Of a stretch of DNA of 64,000 nucleotides, positions 52,150 to 63,353 are shown piece after piece (position 1 is the first letter of the stretch; the number at the start of each line of letters is the position of its first letter). This stretch comes from Seminavis robusta (taxonomy: Eukaryota > Bacillariophyta > Bacillariophyceae > Naviculales > Naviculaceae), in NCBI GenBank assembly GCA_903772945.1, contig CAICTM010000201.1, positions 28,852 to 92,851 on the forward strand, read 5' to 3'. The notes beneath the pieces were generated by a model. The model ran no database searches, was not told where the DNA came from, and saw only the letters and a list, made by a program, of their open reading frames with translations. The position numbers and the translations under genes are program-made.

Positions 52150-53427
52150 CTACACCTTCTGTTTCTTCTTCATGGCATCTCCCAGCGACAGGTTGGTGGG
52201 ATCGGTACGAGCCCATGCAATATCGTAGAGTCCCACTTTGGGTTGTCGTCCTCGTTGGATCCATTGTTCCCATTGTGCCGGGTCTAGTTTGTCCCACTTG
52301 CCATTTGCAATGTGCATGTAGGGCAGTAGTTTGTTGCGGTTGACAAACAAATCAAAAATTTCTTGTCGTTTGGTACACCGTTTCAAGCGCGCCAAGGACC
52401 ATTCAATGGCAACGTACGTAATGTCCAACGTGGACAAAAATTGCAAGCCACCCGCCAAGGCGGTGCATTCGAAACCTTCGACATCCACCTTGAGGACTAC
52501 GGGTCTTTTTTGCAATGCGTTCAGAGAACTGCCAATGTCATCCAGTGCCACGGCTTGTCCGTAATCCTTGCCTTCCCGGCCCTCCACTGCTGTCGTGACA
52601 ACATCCTCGCGCATGGTAAAGGCACCCAAATTGGACGTGGCGGTTTCTCCGTCAAATCGCACAATCGTGGGTGCTCCCACATTGGTCACGGCGCGATTAA
52701 AGACGTGCACTCGTTTGTCAAACTGCGCATTGTGCGTAACAGATTGACAAATGCGGGCGTAATTGCGTTGAACGGGTTCAAAACAATAGGCATCGTGCCC
52801 CAACGATGCCGCCGACAAGGAATACAAGCCAATGTTGGCTCCCAAATCTAGCAATGCCGCTGTTTTGCCGGCCTTTTGGAGTGCCGTCATGGCCGGATCC
52901 AAAATGGCACATTCAAAACAACCGTGTTCCAGAATTTCTTTGGAAATGAACGCATCACGGGTCGGATCGTGAATGCTCATGGCAAAGGAATTCCAAGTGG
53001 ATTGTACCCATTGACCAGCTGTCTCGCCTTGTTCGTCATCTTCTACTGGTTGTTGTTTTTGCTGTGCAACGGAACAATCCAATGGCTGAAGAGCATTGTT
53101 GTTCGACGGTAATAGTGTGTTCTGTGGGGATACTAAAGTACTGCTGCTCTGGCCATTGACGTCCGAATTATTATTATTGCAATGACAATCCACAGTATTA
53201 TTCTGGCGAGACAATAACAGGACCATGACGGAAACCGACGTGATCATCAACAGGACATTCGTCAAGATGGGAGAGGAAAGAAATGCCATTATTATGGCAC
53301 TATTACTCCCACTACTACTACTGCTAGGAGACTTGTGATTGCCTCCCTTATTTTTGCAGGACACTGGAAGGAGCATTTCTCGGGGTGGGGAAAGGGACCC
53401 CGCCCGGGTGCGAAGTTCCATTGGCAT
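52150..53427 (-). CDS. FkbM-family methyltransferase, type II membrane protein
   Basis: The product has 425 residues from the ATG at 53427; the frame is open further upstream but without an ATG. A basic N-terminus precedes one membrane span (ILTNVLLMITSVSVMVLLLS) and a Ser/Asn/Gln-rich stem. The catalytic domain has motif I ALLDLGANIGLYSLSAASLG, then AYCFEPVQRNYARICQSV, LGAFTMREDVV, RPVVLKVDVEGFECTALAGG and ITYVAIEWSLARL, the standard FkbM order. FkbM enzymes O-methylate sugars or small molecules; the membrane anchor and stem suggest a Golgi enzyme acting on glycans. The substrate is unknown. The MITE begins 90 bp upstream of the start codon, so it may supply promoter or UTR sequence. Confidence 0.85.
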   Translation of the reverse strand: MPMELRTRAGSLSPPREMLLPVSCKNKGGNHKSPSSSSSGSNSAIIMAFLSSPILTNVLLMITSVSVMVLLLSRQNNTVDCHCNNNNSDVNGQSSSTLVSPQNTLLPSNNNALQPLDCSVAQQKQQPVEDDEQGETAGQWVQSTWNSFAMSIHDPTRDAFISKEILEHGCFECAILDPAMTALQKAGKTAALLDLGANIGLYSLSAASLGHDAYCFEPVQRNYARICQSVTHNAQFDKRVHVFNRAVTNVGAPTIVRFDGETATSNLGAFTMREDVVTTAVEGREGKDYGQAVALDDIGSSLNALQKRPVVLKVDVEGFECTALAGGLQFLSTLDITYVAIEWSLARLKRCTKRQEIFDLFVNRNKLLPYMHIANGKWDKLDPAQWEQWIQRGRQPKVGLYDIAWARTDPTNLSLGDAMKKKQKV

Positions 53428-53516
53428 GCTACCGTATGGTGTTTGTTTCTTGTGTGTGTTCTGCCTTAGGCGAGGATTATGCTCAACAGCAGCGAGAGTG
53501 CATGCTACAGCGTATA

Positions 53517-54100
53517 CTCTTGTGACAACCAGTATAATTTTTGACAACCAGTATAATTATCTGGAGGATGGGGTAATTCACTAAAGATAAGTGGTGGAAG
53601 CCTCTCCGCATCACCCATTTTTTTGAAGAAACTCACTTTTGACATCAGTTCATGCTGACAGAGATACCCCCAGCAGTTTGACCAATAGGGTCAACCTGAC
53701 AATGCTTTGAGATAGGGAATACATCATTTGGACGTGCCCGTCGCAGTGGTGATAGCCACTTGTCCATTTGGTGGCCATGGGAGGAACGAATGGCTGGCAA
53801 AGTAGGGCTTCCATTTCTGACCATTTTACACTAGTTTGACATAAGATAATGCCTTCTACGTGGCTGTCAGCACTACAACCAGCACATGGCTGGGACAAGC
53901 AAAGAATGTAGATAACTCTATATATTTAGCTTGGTTGTGTAGGTGCTATATTGGTTGAGTTCCTCCTGCATTCCTCCAGTAGCCCTTTCAACATCAAAAC
54001 AAGAGATGATCTGAGGATGTGAAGCAGGAAAAGCCTGTGTTTATGGTGGCAACTCTGCTGCTTTCAAATTTTATAAAAATTATACTGGTTGTCGTGAGAG
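53517..54100. mobile_element. 584-bp MITE with 26-bp inverted repeats and TA target site
   Basis: Terminal repeats 53517-53542 and 54075-54100 match at 23 of 26 positions, both starting CTCT and ending GACAACCAGTATAATTTTT. TA flanks both ends (53515-53516, 54101-54102). A second GACAACCAGTATAATT follows directly inside the left end (53543-53558). There is no transposase. Size, TA target and repeats fit a non-autonomous Tc1/mariner-type element; its inverted repeats differ from those of the pogo-like element at 25.6 kb. Confidence 0.8.
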
Positions 54101-54767
54101 TAGCATGGTGGGCGCAGAAGAAGAAGAAAAAAGAAACATCACAGAGTCTGGACTTCCATCCACCGTCACTCTGTGACCACAATGACTTTTTGTGACCGTG
54201 AAGTCGGATGAAATGTGGGACTAAAAATTTCCTAAAAAATCAGGTTTAACAATATCTTAACATCAAGGGATGGATGCTAAAGGGTGTCCAAATACTAAAA
54301 ATCAGTAAATTGCATGGAATAGCCTGAAATCTCAGACCGTACAGTCGTATCGACCGCGGGAGGGCTCGACCTTGAGTCACGCTCCTCTCGTGCCAGCTTT
54401 CGTTGTTTCATGGCCTAGCTACCGACGCATTGAAAAACTCTGGTATTGTAGTTGGGGAGCCGAATAGATCAACGAGACCATGGTAAAACACAAAAAAAAT
54501 GCTACGGCCTCATGCCCCTTGCTTTTCTGCATGCGGCTGTAACATTTGTTTGGTCATTTTACCATGTTCCCATTGAGAACAAGCATTCCCCAAGTGACAA
54601 CACGATGAAAAGGGACCTTTTGGCAAAATGTGACCTCAAAATGTGAGGCTTAGTTTTAAACTAGATGGCCGACTCTCCAGTCACAGAAAGTCTTTCGAGT
54701 TTTGCATCCAAAGAAAATCGCATCCCACCATGGGCATCTATTTTCGATCATGTTTATCAGTGTCTCT
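54101..54767. other. Spacer between MITE and LTR cluster
   Basis: AT-rich, no gene or RNA recognised. Small frames lack protein character. Confidence 0.5.
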
Positions 54768-55189
54768 TGCACTACGCTAAAAGCTAGTGTAAAGATCTTT
54801 CGAGTATTTTGAGTTTGAGAGAATGAAAGTTATAAGAGAGATTAGAAAGCTACGAAAACTAATCCATGAGAGAGATCGTTGTGAAGCTCATTGAAGTTGG
54901 TCTCCCGCGGGAGGCCTCGAAGTGTGATATCGTAGGTAATGGCAATAACTCTACGTACTCCATGGTCCATTTCCGGAACACGTGGAAACTTCAGCTAGTA
55001 GCTGTCTAGTAGCGTGGAAGCTTTCCACGCCGGCTAAATATCTAGAGCGATGTTTCATCGACAACCTAGTATGACTAGCAGTCATGAGAACCCTGTCTCA
55101 ATGACTATTCGCGAAGGACTACGTCATGAGTCGAACTCAAACCCTATCTTGGATCGAGTCGCGAATAAGGCTAAGAGCCGTGTATTGCA
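54768..55189 (-). repeat. LTR 1 of Ty3/gypsy family, 422 bp
   Basis: On the minus strand it starts TGCAATACACGG and ends GCGTAGTGCA (TG...CA). It is about 80-85 percent identical by eye to LTR 2. A purine-rich tract (minus strand AGGGGGCGAA, 55190-55199) abuts its 5' edge, as expected for the polypurine tract next to a 3' LTR. Confidence 0.75.
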
Positions 55190-55326
55190 TTCGCCCCCTG
55201 ACAAGGGTCACAGAAGGCACGACATCAGTCGGACAAGGAGAACATATGAATTTTGAAAAGTGCGGGGCACTCTCCGGAGATTGGATGTAGACATGTGCGT
55301 CGCACGATGGCAATCCTACAAGGGGA

Positions 55327-55831
55327 TCAGGCCATGTATGGGTGTGAATACCTTATGTTCCAAGTCTGGTAGACTGTGCCGCCATTGGCGGTAGCATGTC
55401 GGAGCCGTACAGTGCCATTGTTATTGACTCGGTCCATATTGTAAGGACCTTTGTACTTTGGCTGACCGTACTTGCGGTGCTGATACTGTTGAAACCTCAC
55501 AGTATCGTTGACATTGTATTGATGAGGGACACGCGTCGCGTTTTCCTTATCAGTGTGTTTCTGGATGAGTCGTTGGCGACGTTCTTTGATGTGTTTCCAG
55601 TTTACTTCGAAACGGACGTTGTGAATCGCGTCACGATTGAACACGTGTGGTAATGAACTTGCGACGAAGTCCATATTCATCCCGGAGTGTCTTCTCGACT
55701 TCTGCGCGGAACTCACGTTCGCTATCCATGATAACCTCAGCAGGCCATGGATACTGGGTGAGCCACGTCTGTTCTAGAACGATGGCTACTTCGTCTGCTG
55801 CATTGGAGCAGATCTCGGCATCTCGAACCAT
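55327..55831 (-). pseudogene. Integrase fragment, gypsy copy 1
   Basis: Two overlapping frames give EVAIVLEQTWLTQYPWPAEV, DSEREFRAEVEKTLRDEYGL (part of the catalytic core), then the C-terminal GPYNMDRVNNNGTVRLRHAT. The frame breaks between them and the N-terminal zinc-binding part is absent. Confidence 0.65.
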
Positions 55832-56146
55832 TCGGTTACGGGATCAATCATTGTCAAGCAATGAAATGGACAGGGATTCCTTTTCTTGGGATCCCCGACG
55901 TTGTATGTACATGTGATCGTCTGATCCATATGTCTCGATAGTAGTTCACTAGTCCAATGAATCTACCAAGTTTCTTCCTGTTCGTAGGAGGAGCGATGTT
56001 CTGGATCGCATCTATTTTCTTGGTTACGGGTTGGATTCCTTCTCAAGTAATCCAGTAGCTCAGATACTCAAGTTCTCTTCTTTCGAAGAAGGACTTGGTA
56101 GCATTGATCTTAAGTCCGGCTTCTCGATTAGGAGAACTTCATCTAA

Positions 56147-57263
56147 CTAGTCAACGTGATCCACTAGATCGCCGTTAGTTAGGATGAGTTGATCATCAAT
56201 GTATGCACGGACATTTTCCAAGTCGTGCATGAGTGTTCCCATCTTCCTTTGGAAGATGTCGGGACTATTGCATAGGCCCATCGGTACTCGTTGGTATTCG
56301 TATTTCCTGAATCCGTCTAGATTCAGTAGCATGTCTTGTATCCTTGGGATCGGACAAGGTTTGTGTTCAATCCTTGTGTTCAGTTCCCGGACGTCAGAGA
56401 TGAACCGTGCAGATCCATTCTTTTTGGGAATGATAAATGTTCGTGTCATCCACTCGGAATGGTTTACCTTCGTAAGTGCTCCTGCGTCGCAGAGACGTTC
56501 GACCTCTGTCTTAAGAGTGTTGGTATGGACACGTGGAGTAGGGTAAGCCCTAGCGTGATAGGGTTTAGCGTCAGGACGAAGTTCTACTTCGTAGTCGTCC
56601 ATTTGTCGCTTTCCTAAAGTACCTTCGAATTGGTCGGAGCACTTGGTTAATAATGCATGAAGCGGTTCCTGCTCTTCCTTACTTACCTGGTTTTGACTCT
56701 GGCATATCCTCCTTAAGTCAGGTTGTTCGTATTTCGCGTCAAGAGTCCTCTTGAGACGATCTGTACTGTCGCTGACAGCTGTAGGATCATTGAACTTGAT
56801 TCTTAGATCGAAGAGATTGTCTCGACCTATGATCATGTCATACGCCCCCAAGTTCTTGGTGGCGTGCAAGTTCCATTCGATAATTCTATCATTGTGGAAC
56901 TCAGGAGTCATAAGTGCACCCTTACACTTCGTGCTGGGGTTTAATTCCTTTGCAGGGGTAGTCCATAGTGTTTGGACGCCCCCATGATCCTTCATGCTTA
57001 ATCTCTTAGCATGAATTTGGGTAATCAAGGTTCCGGATGCTTCTGTATCCAGTAAGCAACGGAGTGTAACGGTTTTTTTGTTTCCCTTTTTCTCGTCTGT
57101 TGAATCTAACATAGACGATAGTTTTGAGGTCTCTTGTCTTGCGACGTTGACGAGGTGGTTGGCCACGGACGAGGTTAACAATGCTGGATAGATCGTCAGA
57201 ATCTAGTTGAGCAGTTTCTAGGCAATTATTTAATTTGCCGTAGACTTCATCAGTTGCAAACAA
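56147..57263 (-). pseudogene. Protease-reverse transcriptase, gypsy copy 1
   Basis: The protease active-site motif reads LLDTEASGTLI, where copy 2 has LLDTGASGTLI. RT blocks follow: RFISDVRELN, KPCPIPRIQDMLLNLD, YQRVPMGLCNSPDIFQRKMG and YIDDQ. A frameshift lies at a T-homopolymer near 57071-57077 between the upstream gag-pol frame (57006-57263) and the protease. A 90-bp-class deletion (near 56792) removes residues present in copy 2. Non-functional. Confidence 0.75.
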
Positions 57264-57353
57264 TTCTTGTTTACTAGTTAGTGAGATATCTTCATCACTT
57301 AGGTACGAGAAATCGGAACATGGTTCCGTTGAATCATCATCTTGGCCTAATCC

Positions 57354-57612
57354 TCATACGGAGATCTCTCCATCTGAATGATTGAAGTCGAACTCGGCAA
57401 GAGCCTTGTCGACTGCAGCCATTTTCTTGTCCATCATGTTGAGGGACCCGACAGAGGAGTCATCCTCGTTGTCAGAGTCGTCCGACTTGCGTTTGGCAAC
57501 ATGGTTGCATTCGCTTTTCTTCTTGCGATCCGCCTTGACCGCAGCATTGGAGACTTTCTTCATAAGGACCGAAAGTTCCTTCTTGGTGTAGGACTTGGCG
57601 TCGTCAGACTTG
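57354..57612 (-). pseudogene. Gag C-terminal fragment, gypsy copy 1
   Basis: Lys/Ser-rich C-terminus of gag (SYTKKELSVLMKKVSNAAVK ... NHSDGEISV), about 86 residues, identical in type to the end of the gag in copy 2. It is cut exactly at the LTR 2 boundary. Confidence 0.7.
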
Positions 57613-58035
57613 TGCACTACGCTAAAAGCTAGTGTAAAGATCTTTCGACTGTTTTGAGTTTGAGAGAATGAAAGTTATGAGAGGATTAGAAAGCTATGAA
57701 AACTAATCAACGAGAGAGATCCACAATCAAAGGATCGTAGGTCTGAACTCCCGCGGGAGACTGTAAAGTGTGATAGAGTAGGTTGCGGTAGCAATCCTAC
57801 TCGCTCCACGATCCAAAAACGGAACGCGTGGAAGATTCGTCTAGCATTTATCTAGTAGCGTGGAATCTCTCCACGCCAGCTAAATATCTAGCGCGATATT
57901 TCACCATCGACCTAGTATGACTAGCGGTCATGAGAACCCTGTCTCAATGACTATTCACGAAAGACTCAGTCATGAGTCGGACTCAAACCCTATCTAGGAT
58001 CGAGTCGCGAATAAGGCTAAGAGCCGTGTATTGCA
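57613..58035 (-). repeat. LTR 2 of Ty3/gypsy family, 423 bp
   Basis: Same TG...CA ends as LTR 1. The polypurine tract of copy 2 (58036-58045) abuts it, so it is the 3' LTR of copy 2. On its other side it directly contacts the gag fragment of copy 1. Confidence 0.75.
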
Positions 58036-58045
58036 TTCGCCCCCT
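58036..58045 (-). other. Polypurine tract of gypsy copy 2
   Basis: AGGGGGCGAA on the minus strand, immediately before the TGCA start of LTR 2; the same arrangement occurs in copy 1. This fixes the LTR edge. Confidence 0.6.
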
Positions 58046-58168
58046 GACAAGGGTCACAGAAGGCACGACATCAGTCGGACAAGGAGAACATATGAATTAA
58101 AGTGCGGGGCACTCTCCGGAGATTGGATGTAGACATGTGCGTCGCACGATGGCAATCCTACAAGGGGA

Positions 58169-58676
58169 TCAGGCCTTGTATGGGTGTAAATACCTTATGT
58201 TCCAAGTCTGGTAGACTGTGCCGCCATTGGCGGTAGCATGTCGGAGCCGTACAGTGCCATTGTTATTGACTCGGTCTATGTGGTAAGGACCTTTGTACTT
58301 TGGCTGACCGTACTTGCGGTGCTGATACTGTTGAAACCTCACAGTATGGTTGACATTGTATTGATGAGGGACACGCGTCGCGTTGTCCTTATCAGTGTTG
58401 TTTTTCTGGATGAGTCGTTGGCGACGTTCTTTGATGTGTTTCCAGTTTACTTCGAAACGGACGTTGTGAATCGCGTCACGATTGAACACGTGTGGTAATG
58501 AACTTGCGACGAAGTCCATATTCATCCCGGAGAGTCTTCTCGACGTCTGCGCGGAACTCACGTTCTCTATCCCTGATAACCTCAGTAGGCCATGGATACT
58601 GGGTGAGCCACGTCTGTTCTAGAACGATGGCTACTTCGTCTGCTGCATTGGAGCAGATCTCGGCATCTCGAACCAT
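58169..58676 (-). pseudogene. Integrase fragment, gypsy copy 2
   Basis: Frames 58676-58476 (EVAIVLEQTWLTQYPWPTEV, DREREFRADVEKTLRDEYGL) and 58561-58169 (WKHIKERRQRLIQKNNTDK ... GPYHIDRVNNNGTVRLRHAT) overlap in different frames. They cover the end of the catalytic core and the C-terminal domain of a Ty3-type integrase. Confidence 0.65.
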
Positions 58677-59028
58677 TCGGTTACGGGATCAATCATTGTT
58701 AGTAAGCAATGAAATGGACAGGGATTCCTTTTCTTGGGATCCCCGACGTTGTATGTACATGTGATCGTCTGATCCATATGTCTCGATAGTAGTTCACTAG
58801 TCCAATGAATCTACCAAGTTTCTTCCTGTTCGTAGGAGGAGCGATATTCTGGATCGCATCTATTTTCTTGGTTACGGGTTGGATTCCTTCTCAAGTAATC
58901 CAGTAGCTTAGATATTCAAAGTTCTCTTCTTTCGAAGAAGGACTTGGTAGTATTGATCTTAAGTCCGGCTTCTCGAAGCCTTTAGGAGAACTTCATCTAA
59001 CTAGTCAACGTGATCCACTAGATCGCCG

Positions 59029-60186
59029 TTAGTTAGGATGAGTNNNNTGATCATCAATGTATGCACGGACATTTTCCAAGTCGTGCATGAGTGTTCCCAT
59101 CTTCCTTTGGAAGATGTCGGGACTATTGCATAGGCCCATTGGTACTCGCTGGTACTCGTATTTCCTGAATCTGTCTAGATTCAGTAGCATGTCTTGTATC
59201 CTTGGGATCGGACACGGTTTTAGCTTAATCTTTTTGTTCAGTTCCCGGAAGTCGGAGATGAACCGTGTGGATCCATCCTTCTTGGGAATGATAACTGTTG
59301 GTGCCGTCCACTCGGAACAGTTTATCTTTTTAAGTACTCCTGCCTTGCAGAGACGTTCAACCTCTGTCTTGAGAGTGTTGGTATGGACACGTGGAGTAGG
59401 GTGAGCCCTAGTATAATAGGATTTAGCGTCGGGACGAAGTTCTACTTCGTAGTCGTCCATTTGCGACTCTCCCAAAGTACCATCGACTGGGTCGGAGCAC
59501 TTGGTCGAGAAGGCATGAGGCAGTTCTTGCTCTTCCTTATTTAACTGATTTCGACTCTGGCACATCTGCCTTAAGTCAGTCTGTTCGTATGTTGCATCAA
59601 GAATCTTCTTGAGACTATCTGCACTGTCGCTGACAGCTGCAGGATCAGGAATGGAGAAGTTCTCTTCTCTATCGGTATCGCCATCTTTCACAGGGAAAAA
59701 TATGCTGTTCCACTCCATTGACATGGTAGTGAAATCAAACTTGATTCTTAGGTCGGAGAGAGTGTCTTGACCTATGATCATGTCATGCGCCCCCAAGTTC
59801 TTGGTGACGTGTAAATTCCATTCGATAATTCTATTATCGTGGAACTCAGGAATCATAAGTGGTTTCAATTCCTTTACAGAAGCAGTCCGTAGTGTTTGGA
59901 CGCCCCCATGATTCTTCATGAGTAAACTCTTAGCATGAGTTTGAGTAATTAAGGTTCCGGATGCTCCTGTATCCAGTAAGCAACAGAGTGTAACGGGTTT
60001 TTGTTTCCCTTTCTCTCGTCTGTTAAATCTAACATAGACGATAGTTTTGAGGTCTCTTGTCTTGCGACGTTGACGAGTTGGTTGGCCATGGACGAAGTTA
60101 ACGATGCTGAATAGATCGTCAGAGTCTAGTTGAGCAGTTGCTAGGCAATTATCTAATTTGCCGTAGACTTCATTAGTTGCAAACAA
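59029..60186 (-). pseudogene. Protease-reverse transcriptase, gypsy copy 2
   Basis: A continuous 385-residue frame with the protease motif LLDTGASGTLITQTHAKS and RT blocks TVIIPKKDGSTRFISDFREL, KPCPIPRIQDMLLNLD, VPMGLCNSPDIFQ and AYIDD. Four N bases at 59044-59047 fall just after YIDD and spoil the frame. The catalytic residues seen are intact, but the element lacks RNase H and full integrase. Confidence 0.8.
59044..59047. other. Four-N placeholder in the assembly
   Basis: The sequence reads AGT-NNNN-TGATCATC, whereas copy 1 has AGTTGATCATC with nothing between. The Ns probably mark a zero-length or unresolved join. Confidence 0.9.
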
Positions 60187-60276
60187 ATCTTGTTTACTAT
60201 TTAGTGAGATATCTTCATCACTTAGGTATGAGAAATCGGAACATGGTTCCGTTGAATCATCATCCTGGCCTAATCC

Positions 60277-60963
60277 TCAGACGGAGATCTCTCCATCCGA
60301 ATGATTGAAGTCGAATTCGGCAAGCGCCTTGTCAACGGCAGCCATTTTCTTGTCCATCATGTTGATGGATCCAACAGAGGAGTTGTCCTCGTTGTCGGAG
60401 TCGTCTGACTTGCGCTTGGCAACATGGTTGCATTCGCTTTTCTTCTTGCGATCAGCCTTGACCGCAGCGTTGGAGACTTTCTTCATAAGGACAGAGAGTT
60501 CCTTCTTGGTGTAGGACTTGGCGTCGTCGGACTTGCGCTTCCAAGTCTTGTTCTTGTTGTACGCTGGCTTGCTATCGTTGTCAGACGAGGACTGAGACTT
60601 GGCCTTGAGCTTCTTCAGAGTCATGCAGTCAGCAGTGTTGTGAGTGCTGGACTCGTGGTAGTCGCACCATTTTTCTTCGTTCTTGGAAGAGTGGTCGTTG
60701 TTGCGAGTAGACTTGTACTTCTTGCTGTTGTTCTTCTTCGAAGGAGCTTGCTTGGCATCACCGCCCTTGTCAAAGTCTTCGGAGGATTCCATGCGTTCGC
60801 AGAATCCAATGGTTGCTCCGATAGGAGCTGAGAAAGGATCGAAGTCGTGTTCGTCCATCTTCTTCATCCACGAGCGTGGAATTCCATGACAAACAATGTC
60901 AATGACTTCTGTTGGAGGAAACATACCTGACACCTCTTTACTATTGACTCGTGTATTAAACAT
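60277..60963 (-). pseudogene. Gag of gypsy copy 2 (partial)
   Basis: A 228-residue frame from an ATG at 60963. It contains GIPRSWMKKMDEHDFDPFSA, a Lys/Asn-rich stretch, a zinc-knuckle-like WCDYHESSTHNTADCMTLKK and a Lys/Ser-rich end. Plant and diatom gypsy gags are longer, so the N-terminus appears to be missing. The following pol frame begins ~90 bp downstream in another frame. Confidence 0.7.
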
Positions 60964-62788
60964 CTAGTCCGGTTCGCATGCATATTCATGATGCAAGGAA
61001 CCGAGGGAGTTTTAGGTCTCGAGTTCGAAGCAAGATCAACCATCTCGAGATTGATATCACCAAGTTGATCCAAGACTATCAAGTCAAAGTGTATTGAGTT
61101 AACACCTGCAACAGAGAATAGGTGCGCAGAATCAGCCTCACACTATAAAGGATACCGAAAGGCTCTAACAGGACAGAGGTGCGCGCGGGAAGATTTGATT
61201 CCCATCTCCAACCACAGGTACGACAGATCGTCTAACAGTTTCCGGCCGGAACTACGGACATCCAAGGGTACCAGTGAATCAAGCACGCTGAACTGAACAG
61301 ATTACGTGCTGGAAGCAAGGAAATCCGGCTCTTATCCAGTGAGTTACAGTCGATTACGTCATCGTGTCAACGCGCGAGATTTCGATCCGTCACATCACGG
61401 CGAGCGACAGGCAACATCTACCGATCAAGCTATCGTCCGAACGGAGCTCTGCAAGCCAAGACACCAATAGAGAGAAAGTTGCGCAACACGTCAAGGATAC
61501 TCTGAGTATCAGTGCACGCTTCTAACTCCCGATATTGAGTGAGATAGGTTGATCCGAGTGATCCACCGCTATTGTGAAGTGAAGGACAAAAATCCCGGCA
61601 GATTGAATAAGTATTCCGGAGAAGCAAAACTCCACCGTACAACTGTTTCGAGTGCTCAAACTCACACCGTGTACTTATCCAAGCATACGAAGGTCATCTG
61701 CAGAAGAACAGAGGCAACGAAAGGACCAACAAAGGCAGTTCGCTACTACCCAAGGTCCCATACAAGAACACCACGAGTTCCACAGGACTACGTGAGCTGT
61801 CACAGACAGAGGCTATTCAGCCAGTACACCAAGAGTGACGAAAAGAAGGCTACCAGCCAACAAGAAGCTTTTACAGGCAACTACAAGAGTAGTGCCCGTC
61901 GTGAGATCCTTCCTGCAGGAGTATCCACACAAGAACAGTTCCACGAGAACACAAGCTAGTTCCAAGGAACAAGCAGCACAAGAGTGCATTACCCACCAGC
62001 AAGACCATGGATTCCAAGGAAGAGGTGGTCGTGGTGGAGGAAGATACCCTTCTAGGGGGGTAGGGGATTCAATTCCCAGGAAGAAGCCATCAAGGAAGAG
62101 GACACAGCTACAGGAACCAGAAACAGAGTTCCAAGCGTCAGTTCCTCTTCCATCCAAATGGACAGGCTGACACCAGGTATTATCCTTTTGAGGAGACCCT
62201 GACACACATTTCCAGGACCTAAGGATCAAGCCTGAGTGGAATGATGTGCCACTGGCTTCATTGGCATTGAGAACCATGAAGAGTCAGGCACCATCCAAGC
62301 CGGAGAGCCGACACTTCAGGCATCACTTGCTGACCCAAAGTGCAAGAGAACGATGCTTTGGAACTCAGCGAGTAAAGGCAAAGTCATCCATCTACGACAA
62401 GTGACTCGATCCTATGAGAACATTCTCAAGACTGGTGCAACCCCATACAGGTGACATACTGTACCGAAGAAATGAAGTCCAAGTTGAGAGGCCTCCCAGA
62501 CTATGAGGATGCAGTCAAGCTCGACCCCATTGTGATGTCCAGAGGATCCGTTTGATAGTGATGCAAGGCTCTACAAAAGAGTTCCCATTACTACATACAT
62601 CAAGACATCCAACGTGGTCTGTTCCCCAAGCAAGAGTATCATGACAGACTTGACTACTCCTTGAGGAAGGTCGACAGCGACGTCGATCAAGTCTATGATC
62701 TAGTCGGAACGCGTTCATTGATGTAAGAATCTGAACCTCAGACGACTACAAGGCCGCATCTGGACAAGACGCCAAAGACAAGTGTTAC
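60964..62788. other. Degenerate retroelement-like sequence
   Basis: No long frame. On the plus strand a fragmentary reading (about 62231-62390, PEWNDVPLASLALRTMKSQA) and the Gly/Arg-rich stretch near 62010-62060 (GFQGRGGRGGGRYPSRG) suggest gag-derived sequence with many frame breaks, continuing into the CCHC fragment at 62789. Confidence 0.4.
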
Positions 62789-63325
62789 TTGCGGACGACA
62801 AGGTTGAAGGCAACCGTCGCCTACCATGGACTACAAGAAGGAAGATATGGAGATTACCAGAAGACCGTTGAGGCAGCCTATGCCATGAACGGTACCATCC
62901 AGTTCCCTGATAACCTTGATCATCTCAGGGAGACTTTGTCCAATGACAGGTTCAAGCCAAGCAAACAATGGTTGGAACAGCGGAAGGGCAGGGAACGGAA
63001 ACCATATTCCAATCCCAAGCCACCTCCTTTTGACCCCAAGAAGATGAAGGAAGGGCTCCCAGCTGCTGTCTTCTACCAGCAGTCCCAGCCAGGCAAAGCC
63101 TGCTACTGTTGTGGAAGCCCAGATCACAAGCTTCTGCAGTGCAAGGTGAAGTCGAAGATCCCCAAACCTGAATGGGTGATCAACAAGTTCAATGGCATGA
63201 AGAAGTCCTTCATGCCGCAGTATCATCAACACCAGATGCAGCTGCTCCAAGGAGTGCCAACCACAGTGGTGACGGCACCAGCTCCAGCTCCAGCCGGAGA
63301 CTCTTCGACCAGGAGAGAGCTTTGA
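62789..63325 (+). pseudogene. Plus-strand gag fragment with CCHC zinc knuckle
   Basis: A 178-codon frame without a good start. It has a helical part (YGDYQKTVEAAYAMNGTIQF), a basic linker (RKGRERKPYSNPKPPPFDPK), the zinc knuckle CYCCGSPDHKLLQC (C-x2-C-x4-H-x4-C), and a Pro/Ala tail ending at TGA. The knuckle differs in type from the minus-strand gypsy gag, so this belongs to a different element, possibly copia-like. The upstream part of its gag is degenerate. Confidence 0.6.
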
Positions 63326-63353
63326 CCTGAAGCTCTTGGCCATGAGGGAGGAT

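Larger units (their letters stand above)
54768..57612 (-). mobile_element. Ty3/gypsy element copy 1, decayed
   Basis: Reading on the minus strand: a 3'-terminal gag fragment (57612-57354), protease/reverse transcriptase (57263-56147), remains of the RT connection region, integrase fragments (55831-55327), polypurine tract and LTR 1. RNase H and the N-terminal part of integrase are missing. The gag begins abruptly at the edge of LTR 2, with no primer-binding site or leader. Confidence 0.75.
57613..60963 (-). mobile_element. Ty3/gypsy element copy 2, internally deleted
   Basis: Minus-strand order: gag (60963-60277), protease/RT (60186-59029), integrase fragments (58676-58169), polypurine tract, LTR 2. 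It shares the RNase H/integrase N-terminal deletion with copy 1, so that deletion predates their separation. No intact 5' LTR is visible to the right. Confidence 0.75.
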
